Assembly: GCF_000003815.2 (NCBI RefSeq)
Contig: NC_049981.1
Coordinates: forward strand, 19,721,857-19,785,856
Source: Branchiostoma floridae
Lineage: Eukaryota; Chordata; Leptocardii; Amphioxiformes; Branchiostomatidae
DNA: 64,000 bases
Reading direction: 5' to 3'
Position 1 is the stretch's first letter. Every line of letters starts with the position of its first letter. Below are positions 1-11,600 of this stretch, piece by piece. The notes beneath the pieces are model-generated. The model saw only the letters and a list, made by a program, of their open reading frames with translations, did not search any database and was not told where the DNA came from. Both the position numbers and the translations under genes were made by a program.

Positions 1-751
1 GAATAAAATGTCTGCTGTATCAGAGAATTGTTTGTCTTTGGAAAGAATAATTCGATATGTGTTTGAGAGTTGATTTCTGAGTGTGTTTGAGACAAAAAAT
101 GCACATTTGTTGACGCGCCATATTCTCGTGGTGTCTGCACTATGTGAAGAATGCAATCAACCCCCAAAACTTTAAAGTCGCCGTACTTATACATCCGAAC
201 AAGGATCTTTTAAACAGTTCTCTTCAGGGACGGATTTTTTTCCACCTTAAGCTTTCTTACCATGGGGGTCTGACTTGCAGAAACTTCTTGCTGTGTATGT
301 GAAAAAAAATCAGCCTCAGTTTTGGATAATATTTGTTTTGACAGATATTATGTATGACTGCACGAACGATCGGAAAGAGAATCTAAGAAAGATATCGAGC
401 GTGCAAGTTTGAGTCGGTGAAGGACAACTTATATGACATGTGTGCGTGCATTCTATGAATCCAGAGACATTCCAGCTACGGTATATTTCAAATACATGTC
501 TCTATGGGAAAAGGGCAAATCATATAAACTATATAACAGGTCAAAAGTCAAAGTCATGCTGGCCATTGTATCATTAATGCTGAAATAGAAATGGATTTGA
601 ATAACGGTCACGGTATTCACTTAAAGAATATAATAGCCTCTATATTGAAGAATAAAGTACATGTTGAACCGAGAAACCGTCTGTATATGCTTGCATTTAT
701 AACATTTGTGAAGAATGATATAGGACAACACATGGTAAAAAATCACCTTTT

Positions 752-945
752 GAAAATCTGTGACTGTGTGCGAAGTTTTTCAACTTTGGAGTGGGAGAGA
801 AAAATCTGTCGATGTGTGCGACCTTTTCTAACGGTTGTGTGAGAGAGAAAAATCTGTCAATGTGTGCGACCTTTTTCCACTGTTGTGTGAGAGAGAAAAA
901 TCTGTCTGTGTGTGAGACCTTTTTCAACCCTTCTGTGTGAGAGAA
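752..945. repeat. Minisatellite, four units of about 48-50 bp
   Basis: Four imperfect head-to-tail units share the core GAGAGAAAAATCTGTC followed by a TGTGTGYGACCTTTTTC-like segment. The short open frames on both strands here simply follow the repeat, so no protein is called. The last unit is diverged. Confidence 0.8.
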
Positions 946-1082
946 AATTCGTTCTATGTATACGTTTAATTTTGCAACACTTGGCCCCCAATAGCGGAGA
1001 CAGACGGGCGGGCGCAGTTCGAAAAGAACCGCACTGCAAAGACAAACAACACAACACATCACAGACATCCTCACTTCAATAA

Positions 1083-1135
1083 TAAGTTTATAAGTTTTAT
1101 TGAAAATTCTTGCCCGAGGGCTAATTGCAAGTGAC
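1083..1135 (-). mobile_element. 3' tail of a LINE (relic)
   Basis: The minus strand reads TTGCAATTAGCCCTCGGGCA followed by a short A-rich end. The same block recurs at about 5940-5975, there joined to a recognisable LINE C-terminal coding relic, so this is most likely another 3' end of the same LINE family. Only the tail is left. Confidence 0.55.
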
Positions 1136-1415
1136 AAAAAATGACATACAGATAATGGTAAACAGTATACTAAGCAACTACTCTAGTCTAACTTAAACTA
1201 GTTAAAGATAATAATAACCAACCTATGAAGAGAAACATACATCACGAAGATTTATTCATTCATAGACAGCTGTCATTCCTATGATATGCTGAGTAGGATT
1301 AATTCACACAATAGAGGCACTTAGGCAGGAGACCAAATTTGTCACCGTTAATATTACATGTTTGACTAGCCGTTCTCTTGTATCGCTAAGTGATGCAAAT
1401 GGTTTTTTCCTGCAG

Positions 1416-1539
1416 CCTGCTGATCCAGAGCGCGCGGGGCCAAAAGTAGACCTCGAAGAATTACGCAACGTTAGACAAGACCTGAAGTTTGCACCTATGC
1501 CTAAAGGCAAATCCTACGCAGAGTTAGAGCACAAGTTAG
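1416..1539 (+). CDS. Coding exon of an unidentified plus-strand gene
   Basis: A pyrimidine-rich tract ending TTTTTTCCTGCAG precedes an open segment of about 41 codons and a donor GTAAGG follows. The peptide is charged, lacks repeats and contains VDLEELRNVRQDLKFAP and SYAELEHKL; its composition and both splice signals look like a real internal exon rather than a chance frame. The donor could instead lie five bases downstream (GTTTGT), giving a phase-0 end. I do not recognise the protein. The exons before it would lie to the left of the window or among the first 1.4 kb, where I could not pick one out. Confidence 0.45.
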
Positions 1540-1817
1540 GTAAGGTTTGTATGGTTGAATGTCTCAACTGGAGTTCGGCGATTCATACATTTTGACATTG
1601 CTGTGTGTGGGTGTAATCATGGGTTATCTATGCTCCTTTCACCGTAAAATCACTTTCTGCTTGTCTACAACATTGGATTAGGGCCAAATAATACATCCAA
1701 TCCTACAAGGATCATACTACCATTTCCGCCTTTCATACGGCAGGCCTTCAATCTGTTATATTCGCATATATTTCTAAGAACCAAAACAAACCAACAAACA
1801 CACCAACTGATTGCAAT

Positions 1818-1837
1818 ACCTCCGTTTTTACGGAGGT
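1818..1837. repeat. Hairpin terminus of a small repeat element
   Basis: ACCTCC-GTTTTTAC-GGAGGT is a perfect 6-bp-arm palindrome (longer if the central bases pair). Equivalent ACCTCC...GGAGGT hairpins end the repeat copies at 27336-27354, 27680-27712, 29390-29412 and 37656-37678, so this is probably a remnant of a related element. Confidence 0.4.
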
Positions 1838-2018
1838 AACAAAGACTTCCCATGTCATTGATCAAGAACTCTGGATCTAGAACAATGATCAGTTACCAAC
1901 ATGCTTGATGGAAATTTTACGAACAGAGGAGTTTCAACACCCTTACACTTTCTTCAAATATACCAGGTTATAACTTTTTAAGTTATTAGGGTTACATGCA
2001 TTATTGTTTTCCTTCCAG

Positions 2019-2044
2019 AATCTAGAGGTTCAGCTCACGAGTGA
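2019..2044 (+). CDS. Possible terminal exon of the same unidentified gene
   Basis: TTTTCCTTCCAG is followed by an open segment. Joined in phase 1 to the exon ending at 1539 it adds nine codons and stops at TGA 2042-2044. Joined in phase 0 to the alternative donor it reads about 20 codons to a TAG near 2080. An AATAAA at 2536-2541 could end the transcript. Which frame is used cannot be decided from sequence alone. Confidence 0.3.
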
Positions 2045-2549
2045 CAATGGAGATACGGGTGGTTTCAGATGTAGACATTAGGGTGCCCGTTGTGGATGGC
2101 ACGTTCGGAAGACTGGGCATCACGCATGGGTGGACGGCGCTGAGACTGTGTCCTTAATTACGTCACGTCGAGGCTGAACTCCAATACTAGAATGACATGA
2201 CCTACAACTCCAGGCTTGTGGTTGGGTGAAAGAAAACCTCGCTGTAAATCATCTCCGAGCAGACGATGTGATGTCATCAATGCCACAATTCCTTATTTTT
2301 CCACTATGATTTTTCACAACTTGCCATATTGATTTGATTAAAAAAAATGAATTAATGGTGACATCCGCGCATGTGTCAATCAACTTTCGACCGTTTCCAA
2401 AAACAAGAGAACTTTTTGGCTACAACTGTAAATCGTACAAAGCAGCTGCAAAATGAGCACATACATGCCCTAAATTGCAAAGGAAATATAAAACGCCTAC
2501 TGATGTTGAAGTCCAAAGTCAGTCCCACGTCCAAGAATAAAATGTGAAG

Positions 2550-3785
2550 GAACAAAGATGAAAAATCTATATTGTTTAAGATACCATTTTCTGCTCTGTC
2601 ATTTGTTCAACTTACATCTCATAATGAAGGCAAGTTTTTTATTCGTACTCTCGCACACGTTTTGGTAGCCTGGGTACAATCCGATTTCTACCGGGGCACC
2701 TTACACTCGCAACCCTAGGGCTAACGTTTTGGAGTCTCCAGAGGATGTCATCCATATAATCAAATCAACATGCCCTAATGGTTTGTATTGTTAGATATGA
2801 ATTACACAATCTAGGATATCATTGCAAAGTTTGAAGAAATGCAATCACCGCACCAACTCCCAACTTTGAGCACGCTTAAAGTAGCTTAATCATTGCGTAT
2901 CGGCACTATTTAAGCACCTTTTAACGATAGCTACGTCTTCTTAGATACTATAATCACATTACATTTGAGTAGGTTCCGTGTAAAACGCACGTAGTGGCAT
3001 TCACTTCAGCAACATTTAAGCACTGTAAAGTATGCTTACGCCACCTTTAAGCACTGTCAAGTTTCCTTCAACATATCATTTAAGTCATCATCATTTTTAA
3101 AGGGTCATTCAAGCTTCGTAAATGTATTGTAAATATTGATATTTAAGCTTGATATAAGCTCCCTTGTGCTCAAGGGTTTGTGTGCACTATGTTCATGTGT
3201 TTGTGAAGGTATTTCTAATGTCATGTAATTCAAGTACTCTATTAGTGTTTTTTTTACGGCCAGCTGTTGTTGTGTTCCAATCATTGCACATGAGCTAGTG
3301 CTGGGCAGTCAAATATGTTGTGTTTAATCACGAACTTATATATCTTAGCGATATGTAGTCACTCCCAGTACAGTATTTGCATTAACAACTGAGGAAATGC
3401 TACAATTGTCTCATGAAGAGAAGCTTTGATACTTGCAAAGTATGTAGTTTAAAACGAGATTATGCATATATAAATTATGCTATTAAAATCCTTCTTTGCA
3501 CAGGGGTTAAAGTGATGGGGACTTCATATTTGAGACAAGTTATTCGAGCAATCTATCTGACCAGATGATGATGCGAATTTTTTTAGTATTGAGTATTTTC
3601 AGCTATATCAATGAAATCAGATGGTTCCCATAATTGCATTTACTAGACAGTAATAAAACTAGTTTTACTAACTAGTACAAGTCTTTGTTACACATCTTAT
3701 TGGATAAAAAAGTGCTCTGCTGGTACCTCCTGCAACAGACACAATCCATTGGCATTTCATCAAGAAAATGGAGAGCGGACCATAG
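2550..3785. other. No gene seen
   Basis: AT-rich sequence with scattered short motifs (several TTTAAGCAC words around 2930-3060) but no long open frame with splice signals and no clear repeat boundary. Confidence 0.6.
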
Positions 3786-3789
3786 CGAT

Positions 3790-4119
3790 AACTGTCATCT
3801 CTTCTCCAGTCAGAAACATCAAGCTTAGGCAAGCTGGACTTCACTGACTCAATAGGCGAAGAGGGATTACACCGGGACGGTCCCCTACTCTTTTCGACAA
3901 GTGCAGCGGGTTCTTTAACGTGCGTGAGGTGTGGCTCTCCCCAAACACGGGACCTCCATTTAACGTCCTATCCAAGGGACGGCCCTAGCCGAAGCTAGGT
4001 ACTCATTTTTCACCTGAGTAAAGCCTTTCCTAAGGGCACAAGATCGGTGACACGGTAGGATTCGAACTCAATGCCTCTCGGTCCTAAGTCAAACACGATG
4101 CCGCTGCGCCACGCGATCT
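3790..4119 (-). mobile_element. tRNA-derived SINE with conserved central domain
   Basis: Read on the minus strand, the head GATCGCGTGGCGCAGCGG is an RNA polymerase III A box in a tRNA-like context and GAGTTCGAATCC (4058-4069) is the B box. Downstream lie blocks such as GGACGTTAAATGGAGGTCCC and CACGTTAAAGAACC, shared with the plus-strand copy at 56231-56600. These conserved blocks resemble the central domains known from deuterostome/eumetazoan SINE superfamilies; the exact family is not established here. The tail end near 3790 is approximate. Confidence 0.8.
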
Positions 4120-4124
4120 CATAT

Positions 4125-5281
4125 TACAAAGGCATTTAACAACAAAATTTTAGGATCCCATAATTCACTAAATATTTCCATATTTTGGAAAGTTGCTTGC
4201 AATTGTTTTAAACATGGGCATTACAGGTGGTGCTAGAAAATCACTATGTGTACTGCAATGTTTTCTTAAAAGGTTGTGTTTTGGACTGCATCAAGTTATA
4301 AAAATTCAACAAAGCTTTGAAAATGTATACAACATGCTAAATATGACATAAAATATTCAAACCAGTTTCATGCATACAAACTTAAAACCAAAGTTCATTT
4401 ACATGATGATGAATATCATAAAAATATAAAAAGAGCAAGACGCTGCACAGGTTGCATATTCCTGTATTTGTAACACAGGTAACATTGAACACCAGACCCT
4501 GTTCAAAATTAAATCTTTTATACATACCAGCAATGTTACCTCACGTATACAACGCAAAAATAATCACATCTAACATGTAGACAACATCAACTTGTAACAT
4601 ATACATGTGCAGGTTCTGTTCGTCACAAAAAAACACATATATGATGGCTAAAATGACAACAAGAAACAAATAAACCTTTTATAAATGTGAAAAGTAACAT
4701 AACAGCAAGACTAAAATTACTGATTCAGGTTCTTCTCATACCATCAATTCATGATCTTAGTCATCACTGTAATTCTCTATGCCAGCAGGGATGAAATGTT
4801 TCATTAGCAAGAACTACCATCCATATTCAATCAGCACCAAGGAGCATCTGCTGCATGTAATACTGGCTTCAAAAGTTCCCCTTATTTTATGTCATAAAAA
4901 CATCATTATCCTCTGATACTATGCTTCCATACATACATGTACATGTCTTACTTAAAAGATATTAAGTAGATTAACCTCTGTCAACATCAATTCACATTCC
5001 CAGCCTGAAGAAGGTAGCAAATCTGTAAAAATTTCAAAAGCATCTATTGGTAAAATTACATTAAAAAATCGCTTTCTCCAAAGCCCTTTGTCCAAAGTTA
5101 TTGTCAAACCCTAACGCTAAGCTTGTGTGCCATAATAGGACAATAATTGACAGAATGTGGTGGTATGAATCCCATATGCACTGATGAAGCCTGGAGCAAT
5201 CTCAACTACAAATCTCTCAATAACATCATATTACATGTACATGTAGTTGTCTATTACAACAGTCAAATGAAACAAGAAGAT
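4125..5281. other. Region downstream of hemicentin, no gene seen
   Basis: This AT-rich stretch should include the hemicentin 3' UTR (minus strand). I found no canonical AATAAA on the minus strand close to the stop codon, so the end of the transcript is not placed. Confidence 0.5.
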
Positions 5282-5642
5282 TTAATAAGGGTATGATGAT
5301 ACAGAGATGTAAATGATGAATGTTGTTTGGTACTCAATACGGCTTTCGTCATATGATATAGCACGAACTTTCATTTGGAAGGACCGAGCTTGTTTTAAGG
5401 GCCTCAATGTATAAAGTACACCCGTGCCCTTATCTGGCCGTAATGCAAAGGGTAAGTTACTCTCTTGCTCAGTTATGGAAAATGTTGTTTTAGGGTGCTG
5501 TCTGCCATCTTCAAAGTAAGCTATGAGTCGTAGTAAGTCTTGATTAGCATCAATGCCATAGGGAAGGGCCAAGGTCTTGTATTCCACAGCATAGTCTGTT
5601 GGACATTTGTAGTCTGCCGGGTTGCAATCTCGTATGCAGTAC
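5282..5642 (-). CDS. HMCN1: Hemicentin terminal exon: C-terminal module and stop
   Basis: 361 nt, phase 2 in, stop TAA at 5284-5282. After a Cys pair (YCIRDC) the fibulin/hemicentin-type C-terminal domain follows: [29 protein letters not shown] and [17 protein letters not shown]. Acceptor TTGTTTAG. Confidence 0.95.
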
Positions 5643-8600
5643 CTAAACAAGGGACAATACAGCAAGCGTCAGAATGTTCTCATACACAAAAGGTACAAAT
5701 CAGCACAGTCATAAGTTCACCCACCTCTTGTGACACAAACTCTGACATAAATTCTACAACATTTGTCTGTCTGAAGTAACAGGATCTAGGTGTCAGCTAA
5801 CCCCACACTCTTCACAATGCTTAGTTGTTCTTGATAACTTTGTGTATCAAAACTAACAGGTTTGTGTATGAAAACTAAGAGGAGTGATTAAATGGTTGCA
5901 GCAGTGCTCTCACTAATCCCCTCTCACATCTCACAAAAGTTTATTTGCAAGTTCTTGCCCGAGGGCTAATTGCAACATGGCACATACAAAATACATAGTA
6001 AACATACATAAAATAAATGACTTTGGTATAGATAACAATGGTGACATGTGGGAACAAGTGACTATTCTAGCAATAATATGGACTGCTGAGAGCTACAATC
6101 TAAGCATTTGGGGTTTGACTTCTTTCCTGGAAGCAGTGGAAGACGAAGTGTCCCACTTTTTCTATGAGTGGGTTATGTGATGCTAACAGGGTTATGGTTC
6201 TGTTTCTGTCAGTAAACGTTTGGCAATTTTTTGTGGGTTTTGCAGGCCTCTTTGAATAGCTCTTTACTTTCCTGGTCATTAGAGGCAGTTGGAAATAAAA
6301 TGTATTACGTCTTCCACCAGTTTTGCAGTACAATAGTTACAGGTTCTTTCGCCCACAGGTAGCTTCGTTAATAAATTTGAGTATTCACTGTGTAAATAGC
6401 TAGCTATAGGTAGGAAGAACATTTCACAGTTTTTGGCCCACCCAATACAAGATGAACATGTAAGACGGTACAGGACACATACCCCGAGGAGGATTCTCTC
6501 CTGTAGTTAGGTGGGCATGGCGAGTCCACACACTCATAGTCACCTCGACGATTAAAACACAACTTGTTTGGACCACAGTTGATATTTTGTTCTATACATT
6601 CATTGATATCTGAAAGAAAAAGAAAGAAATCTTATCAACGCATGATGCTTTTCTAAAACCTTAAATTTTCATTTATTAAAATCATTATAACAATGAACAA
6701 TATCTTTATTCTTTATATATTCTAGATAACAAGGAAATAGATATCTAGAGAACACTAACAAAAATTCAGCCAGCTGGCTGCCATTGTGACAGTATTTTTT
6801 CAAGAAACCATTAACAACAACCCCCCCCCCCCCTTCAGGTTAATAAGGATGTTCTGTGCTCTTCTCCTTGGGCAATGCAGCAGGGCTGAACATAACATTA
6901 CATGTACAATTACATCTGTCTTCAACTGATTTTCTGTCCCTTGGCTTGAAGGGCTTGCTGAGGGCCCAAGTGTCCAGTGTCCAAGAAAGGAGGCCCCAGC
7001 TAGAGGTGGTGGGGCTTAATGGGTCTGTTACAAACATACAGTCTGGTGTACGACAGGTAGACTTCTCCTCACCTTGACATGTTCCTCCAGAAGGCATGAC
7101 ACGATAGCCCACGGGGCAGCGACACTGGTAACTGCCAACTGTGTTGTGACATTCATGCTGACACTTGGACCTGGGAGCTGCACATTCATCCACATCTACA
7201 ACATACACAACAAAATTACATGTGAGCGTGAGAAAATAAAGCACTTTTACATTAACATTTTGTCTTGTCTTAAAGTCTGAAAGACATGTGCACAAGTGGA
7301 AAACAGAGGTCATGGTAGACCAAGGAAATGTTGGTTTGAGTGTGTCAGGAAGGATATAAAGCTGATGTCACCTGGCCTAAACATATAACTGTACTTTTTG
7401 TCATGTCAATAAAGCTTGTATAATGTCACCTTACCTAAACATATTCCATCTACTTCCTGGTAGCCTGCTTCACAGCCTGACCTTGTACTGATAACATTAC
7501 TGAAAAAGAAATGTAACATGTCAGATTACAAAGTAAAAACTGTACTATGACAAACACAATCCTGTCTCCTATAATACTTGAACTATATTTTCCATAATTA
7601 TTACTTATTCCATAATGTACAAAATGACCTCTTCAATTGACAATAGGTAAAATACTCAGGCTCAATAGACACCAAAGAAAGAGCTGTGAATACAAGAGAA
7701 AAAAAAAGAGAAAACAGAATAACAAAAGGTGAAAAAAAGAAGAAGTTTACTTGTCTGTGTCATCTGGGTGCCAGAGGCCAGCACAAGATCGTCGGTCAGC
7801 CAACAACTTCTGACCTGGTGGACACAGACATTTGTAGGATCCTGGCAGATTGCGGCATTTGTAGGCACAGGGGCGTGGCTGGCGTTGACATTCATCCACA
7901 TCTAAAAATAGAACATAGAAGATACACACAATCATGCTTTTTTGTACACTTGACAGAGAAAGTAGAAAAGTTAAGGAAAAGTGACCACAAGGAATCCACA
8001 TGACCCCTGAATATGAAATAATACATCCAGGTAATATGCCAAAAAGCAGTTACTCAAGTAACTGGAAATGATTTTAGAACTGGTCAGATGTTTCAAATTA
8101 CTGGTAGCACTACCTTTTGTTAGTGACATTAGTGATAGGTGTATAGTGCTACCTGAAGTCTAACAATTTCCAAATTCATATCTACATGTAGTTGCTTGAG
8201 TAACTGCTATTTGGCATACTGCTGAATACATTTGTGTACTATCATTAAACATATTTGTGCCATAAAAAATATGAATCTCCAAAGTTTGTATGGGGAAACC
8301 AAATGCATAGTACTGAAATGGCAGCAAACATGTCTCTAGTAGTCTCTAGTAAAATGTTAATTAATGGCTTGAAAATTTGTTATCATGATGCCTGGTGTAT
8401 ATCGATTGACAAAATATTCTTTTGAAACCATTCTGCAGCCCTACCTGTGCAAGGGAAGCCTACTGCACGAGAATGAAATCCTCGGGGACACACACATTTG
8501 TAGCTGCCTTGGGTGTTCCGACAAATCTGATTGAACCTGCACTCTGTGACACCAGCTGTGCACTCATCTATGTCTGTAATGGCAAAATATCAACATTGCT

Positions 8601-11600
8601 GACTGAGAGAGCAAAAGACTCCACTCCATTAGTGGTCTGGAAGAGCACAAAAAGAAAATTGCCATGCCAAGCACATTTTACATATTTCAAAAGACTCAAT
8701 GCTACAGACAGATTTGTACATGTCTTTAGATGTCAAAACTCCCATAATGTAAAAATAGGCAAATATATCAAGGATTGCTCTGCTATTAGAAAGAATACTG
8801 AATCTAATGATTAGCCTATTCATTATGACACTACATCAAAGAGTTATGTTAGGGTGTTAAGCTTTATCCTATACCGCCATTTTGTACTTTATGTAATAGT
8901 TGTTGCCATATGTACAATTGTCGTGCAATAAAATCCTTCTTTACACTAATTGACACATTGAATAAACCATGAAGTACCCAGAGTACCACAGACTCAAACA
9001 TACCAATGCAGGATCCATTTGTAACTAGGCGGAAGCCCTTATTGCAGACAGGTCGGCAGGTGAAACTGCCCATAGTGTTGATACATCTATCCTCTGGGCT
9101 GCAGGCCTTGGTGGGACCCTTACATTCATCAATGTCTGCAGAACATACATGTACCTTAGGTTAAGCTCACATCATGATCAGGATGTACACTTACCCAAGA
9201 CACAGCCCCCTGCTACCAACCTCAGATCAGCTTAGTATTAGGCCACATATTCCACTATGCCATTTGCTTTACAGCCCCTCTGCTTGGCAGGACCTCTTAC
9301 CGCCATCAACAAATATCTATGTACTAGTATTACTATATAGCTCCCTGTTATGTTCTGTGTACTTGTGTGTTTGATTACGGAGGCCAAAAGCCATAATGAA
9401 TAAATGCTCTCTTAAGTAAGTCTTGTATCAACTTATCAGACACAAATTACTGCATCTATCAACATCGTAAAAATATTTCTTCATGGTTTACTTTTGCAGA
9501 GGGGCTAAAAAATATTTTGAGAGATTTTGGGTCATCAAATTAAGCAAGGATAAGATCTAGTAATACCACAGGGCAAGGATACGCACCAACACAGTTGTTT
9601 TTCCCCAGCAATCTGTAGCCTTGTCGACAAGAACACCTGAAGCCACCCACAGTGTTGGTACATTCATGTTGACAGGGGGATGGCACCTTCTCACACTCAT
9701 TCAGGTCTACAGAAAAGGGAAGAAGTTACAACACATGATTCATTGTCACAATGTCACAAGGTAATATACATGTAGTACAATCTGCACACCTGCATCAGAA
9801 CCACTTGGTATCATGGCTACATTGTACATGTACGTTTGTGGTACTCCCTTTTTCCCACTGAACAAAGCATCAAGAGTCCTGTACTTGTCTATAGTGACCA
9901 CCATAATGTGCTCAATTTTTTTCAAGTCCTAAAAAGGTCACCATTAACAAGTTGGACTGTATCGTCCTTGCTGTGAACCAAGCAAGCAAGCAAGGCTCTT
10001 TCTACCTGAGTCATCATGGCATAGATACAAAAAGACAAGTGAACCTGTCAATTAATTTAGCACACAGATTTATCGGCATCTATCTTCTGACATATCAGTG
10101 GTCTAAAGCTAAAAGTAAAGGATATTCTACTTTCACATAGAACATCCCGAGTGCAGCTATGCCACGATGTGCCTCAAAGGACGGGAGGAACTAGGGTGTT
10201 AAGGTAACGTGTTATTACTATTACATTATTGAGTATGACATACTACAATTAAACTAGTATATTGTATGTATTGTAAGACTACGATATAAAAATCATACTA
10301 CAAAAAAAAAACAACTACCTGCCATTCTTATCTAGTCCCTTGAGTGGTTGTTAAGACCAAGTTAAGGAGTGAAGGGATAGATACAAAACAATGTATACAT
10401 GTAAGTACCTTGACAGTCCCTGTTTCCACTGGCTGATCGTTGGTAACCTTTGCTGCAGCGAGCAGCACAGTGGAATGATCCAAAAGTGTTGAGGCAGTCC
10501 TGATAAGGTGGACAGATGTCCTTCTCTTTCTCACACTCATTAGTATCTGCAGAGAGGATAGTGTAATGTGAGAGTGAGGAAGGAATATAATGATTAATTC
10601 TTTCAGAAGAGGGGTAAGGAGGTAATCCTTACATTGCAGAGAAGAGGGGGGCAGTAAAGTTTCACAAAGACTACAAAATATGAGTCTTCAAATGTTTGTG
10701 GAGTAAAAAAACAACCATTGAAAAACAATGTTTATATCGCTGCTGCTGTTTTCCCTGAACTATCAACACCGCTGTTGTTTGGCCTTAATAAGTTGTATCA
10801 TCACATCTTCACCTTCATTACTTTACACCAAAGGCTGGGTCCAAAAAGCCAACATATGGACACATCTATATCACACAGTGAGAGATGAAATCAGTGTGAT
10901 ACTTAAATGCCACACCTTCACATGTATGCCCATCTACAGCAATCATGAGGCCAGGAGGACAGGAGCAGAAGTACTTCCCCATGGCATTGTGGCAGAAGTG
11001 GGAGCAGGGGTTGTTGGTCGCACATTCATTGTCATCTGCAACATTAAGTAACATCAGATCAATTCCACTTCTACTTTAAAGCTGCTATTAAGTGACATAA
11101 ATTCCAATGGGTCCCTGTCAGCAGACAATACAAATGTATATCTGTTTAGTGTTTGTCCAGATCAAAACTGAAAAAAAGATATTGTTTGAAGATGTTTATT
11201 TTACCAGGCAAGCATTTAATTTTCAGTGAGCGAGTGTTACACTACACTTCAGTAGCAAAGTTTCCATAGAAATTCTACACTGTATCAAAACATTGAAACA
11301 TACCTGTTATGTATGCCTTGACCAAATAAAGTCCGAAGTTACAAAGACAAAAGTTATTGACCCACCCATAGTTACAAACAACGTTCGTGTGCATGGTATT
11401 GCTATCATGTTCAGTTCTTCAATTAATCACATGATTGACAATAATGCCAGAGAAATATCATCATTGATCCAACCAATTTGTGTATAGTGCATTAAGAGTG
11501 ATAGAATGTTACTGTTCCCCTTTAATGAATGCTAACTACACACAATATTATCAAAATGATACTAGCATCTGCAGGACCCCAGGCACCCAGACTTACCTCG

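Noticed and set aside
5282-11035. Fibulin or nidogen as identity of the EGF gene
   Set aside because: Fibulins lack TSP1 and G2F, nidogen lacks TSP1 and the fibulin-type tail; the full order fits hemicentin only.
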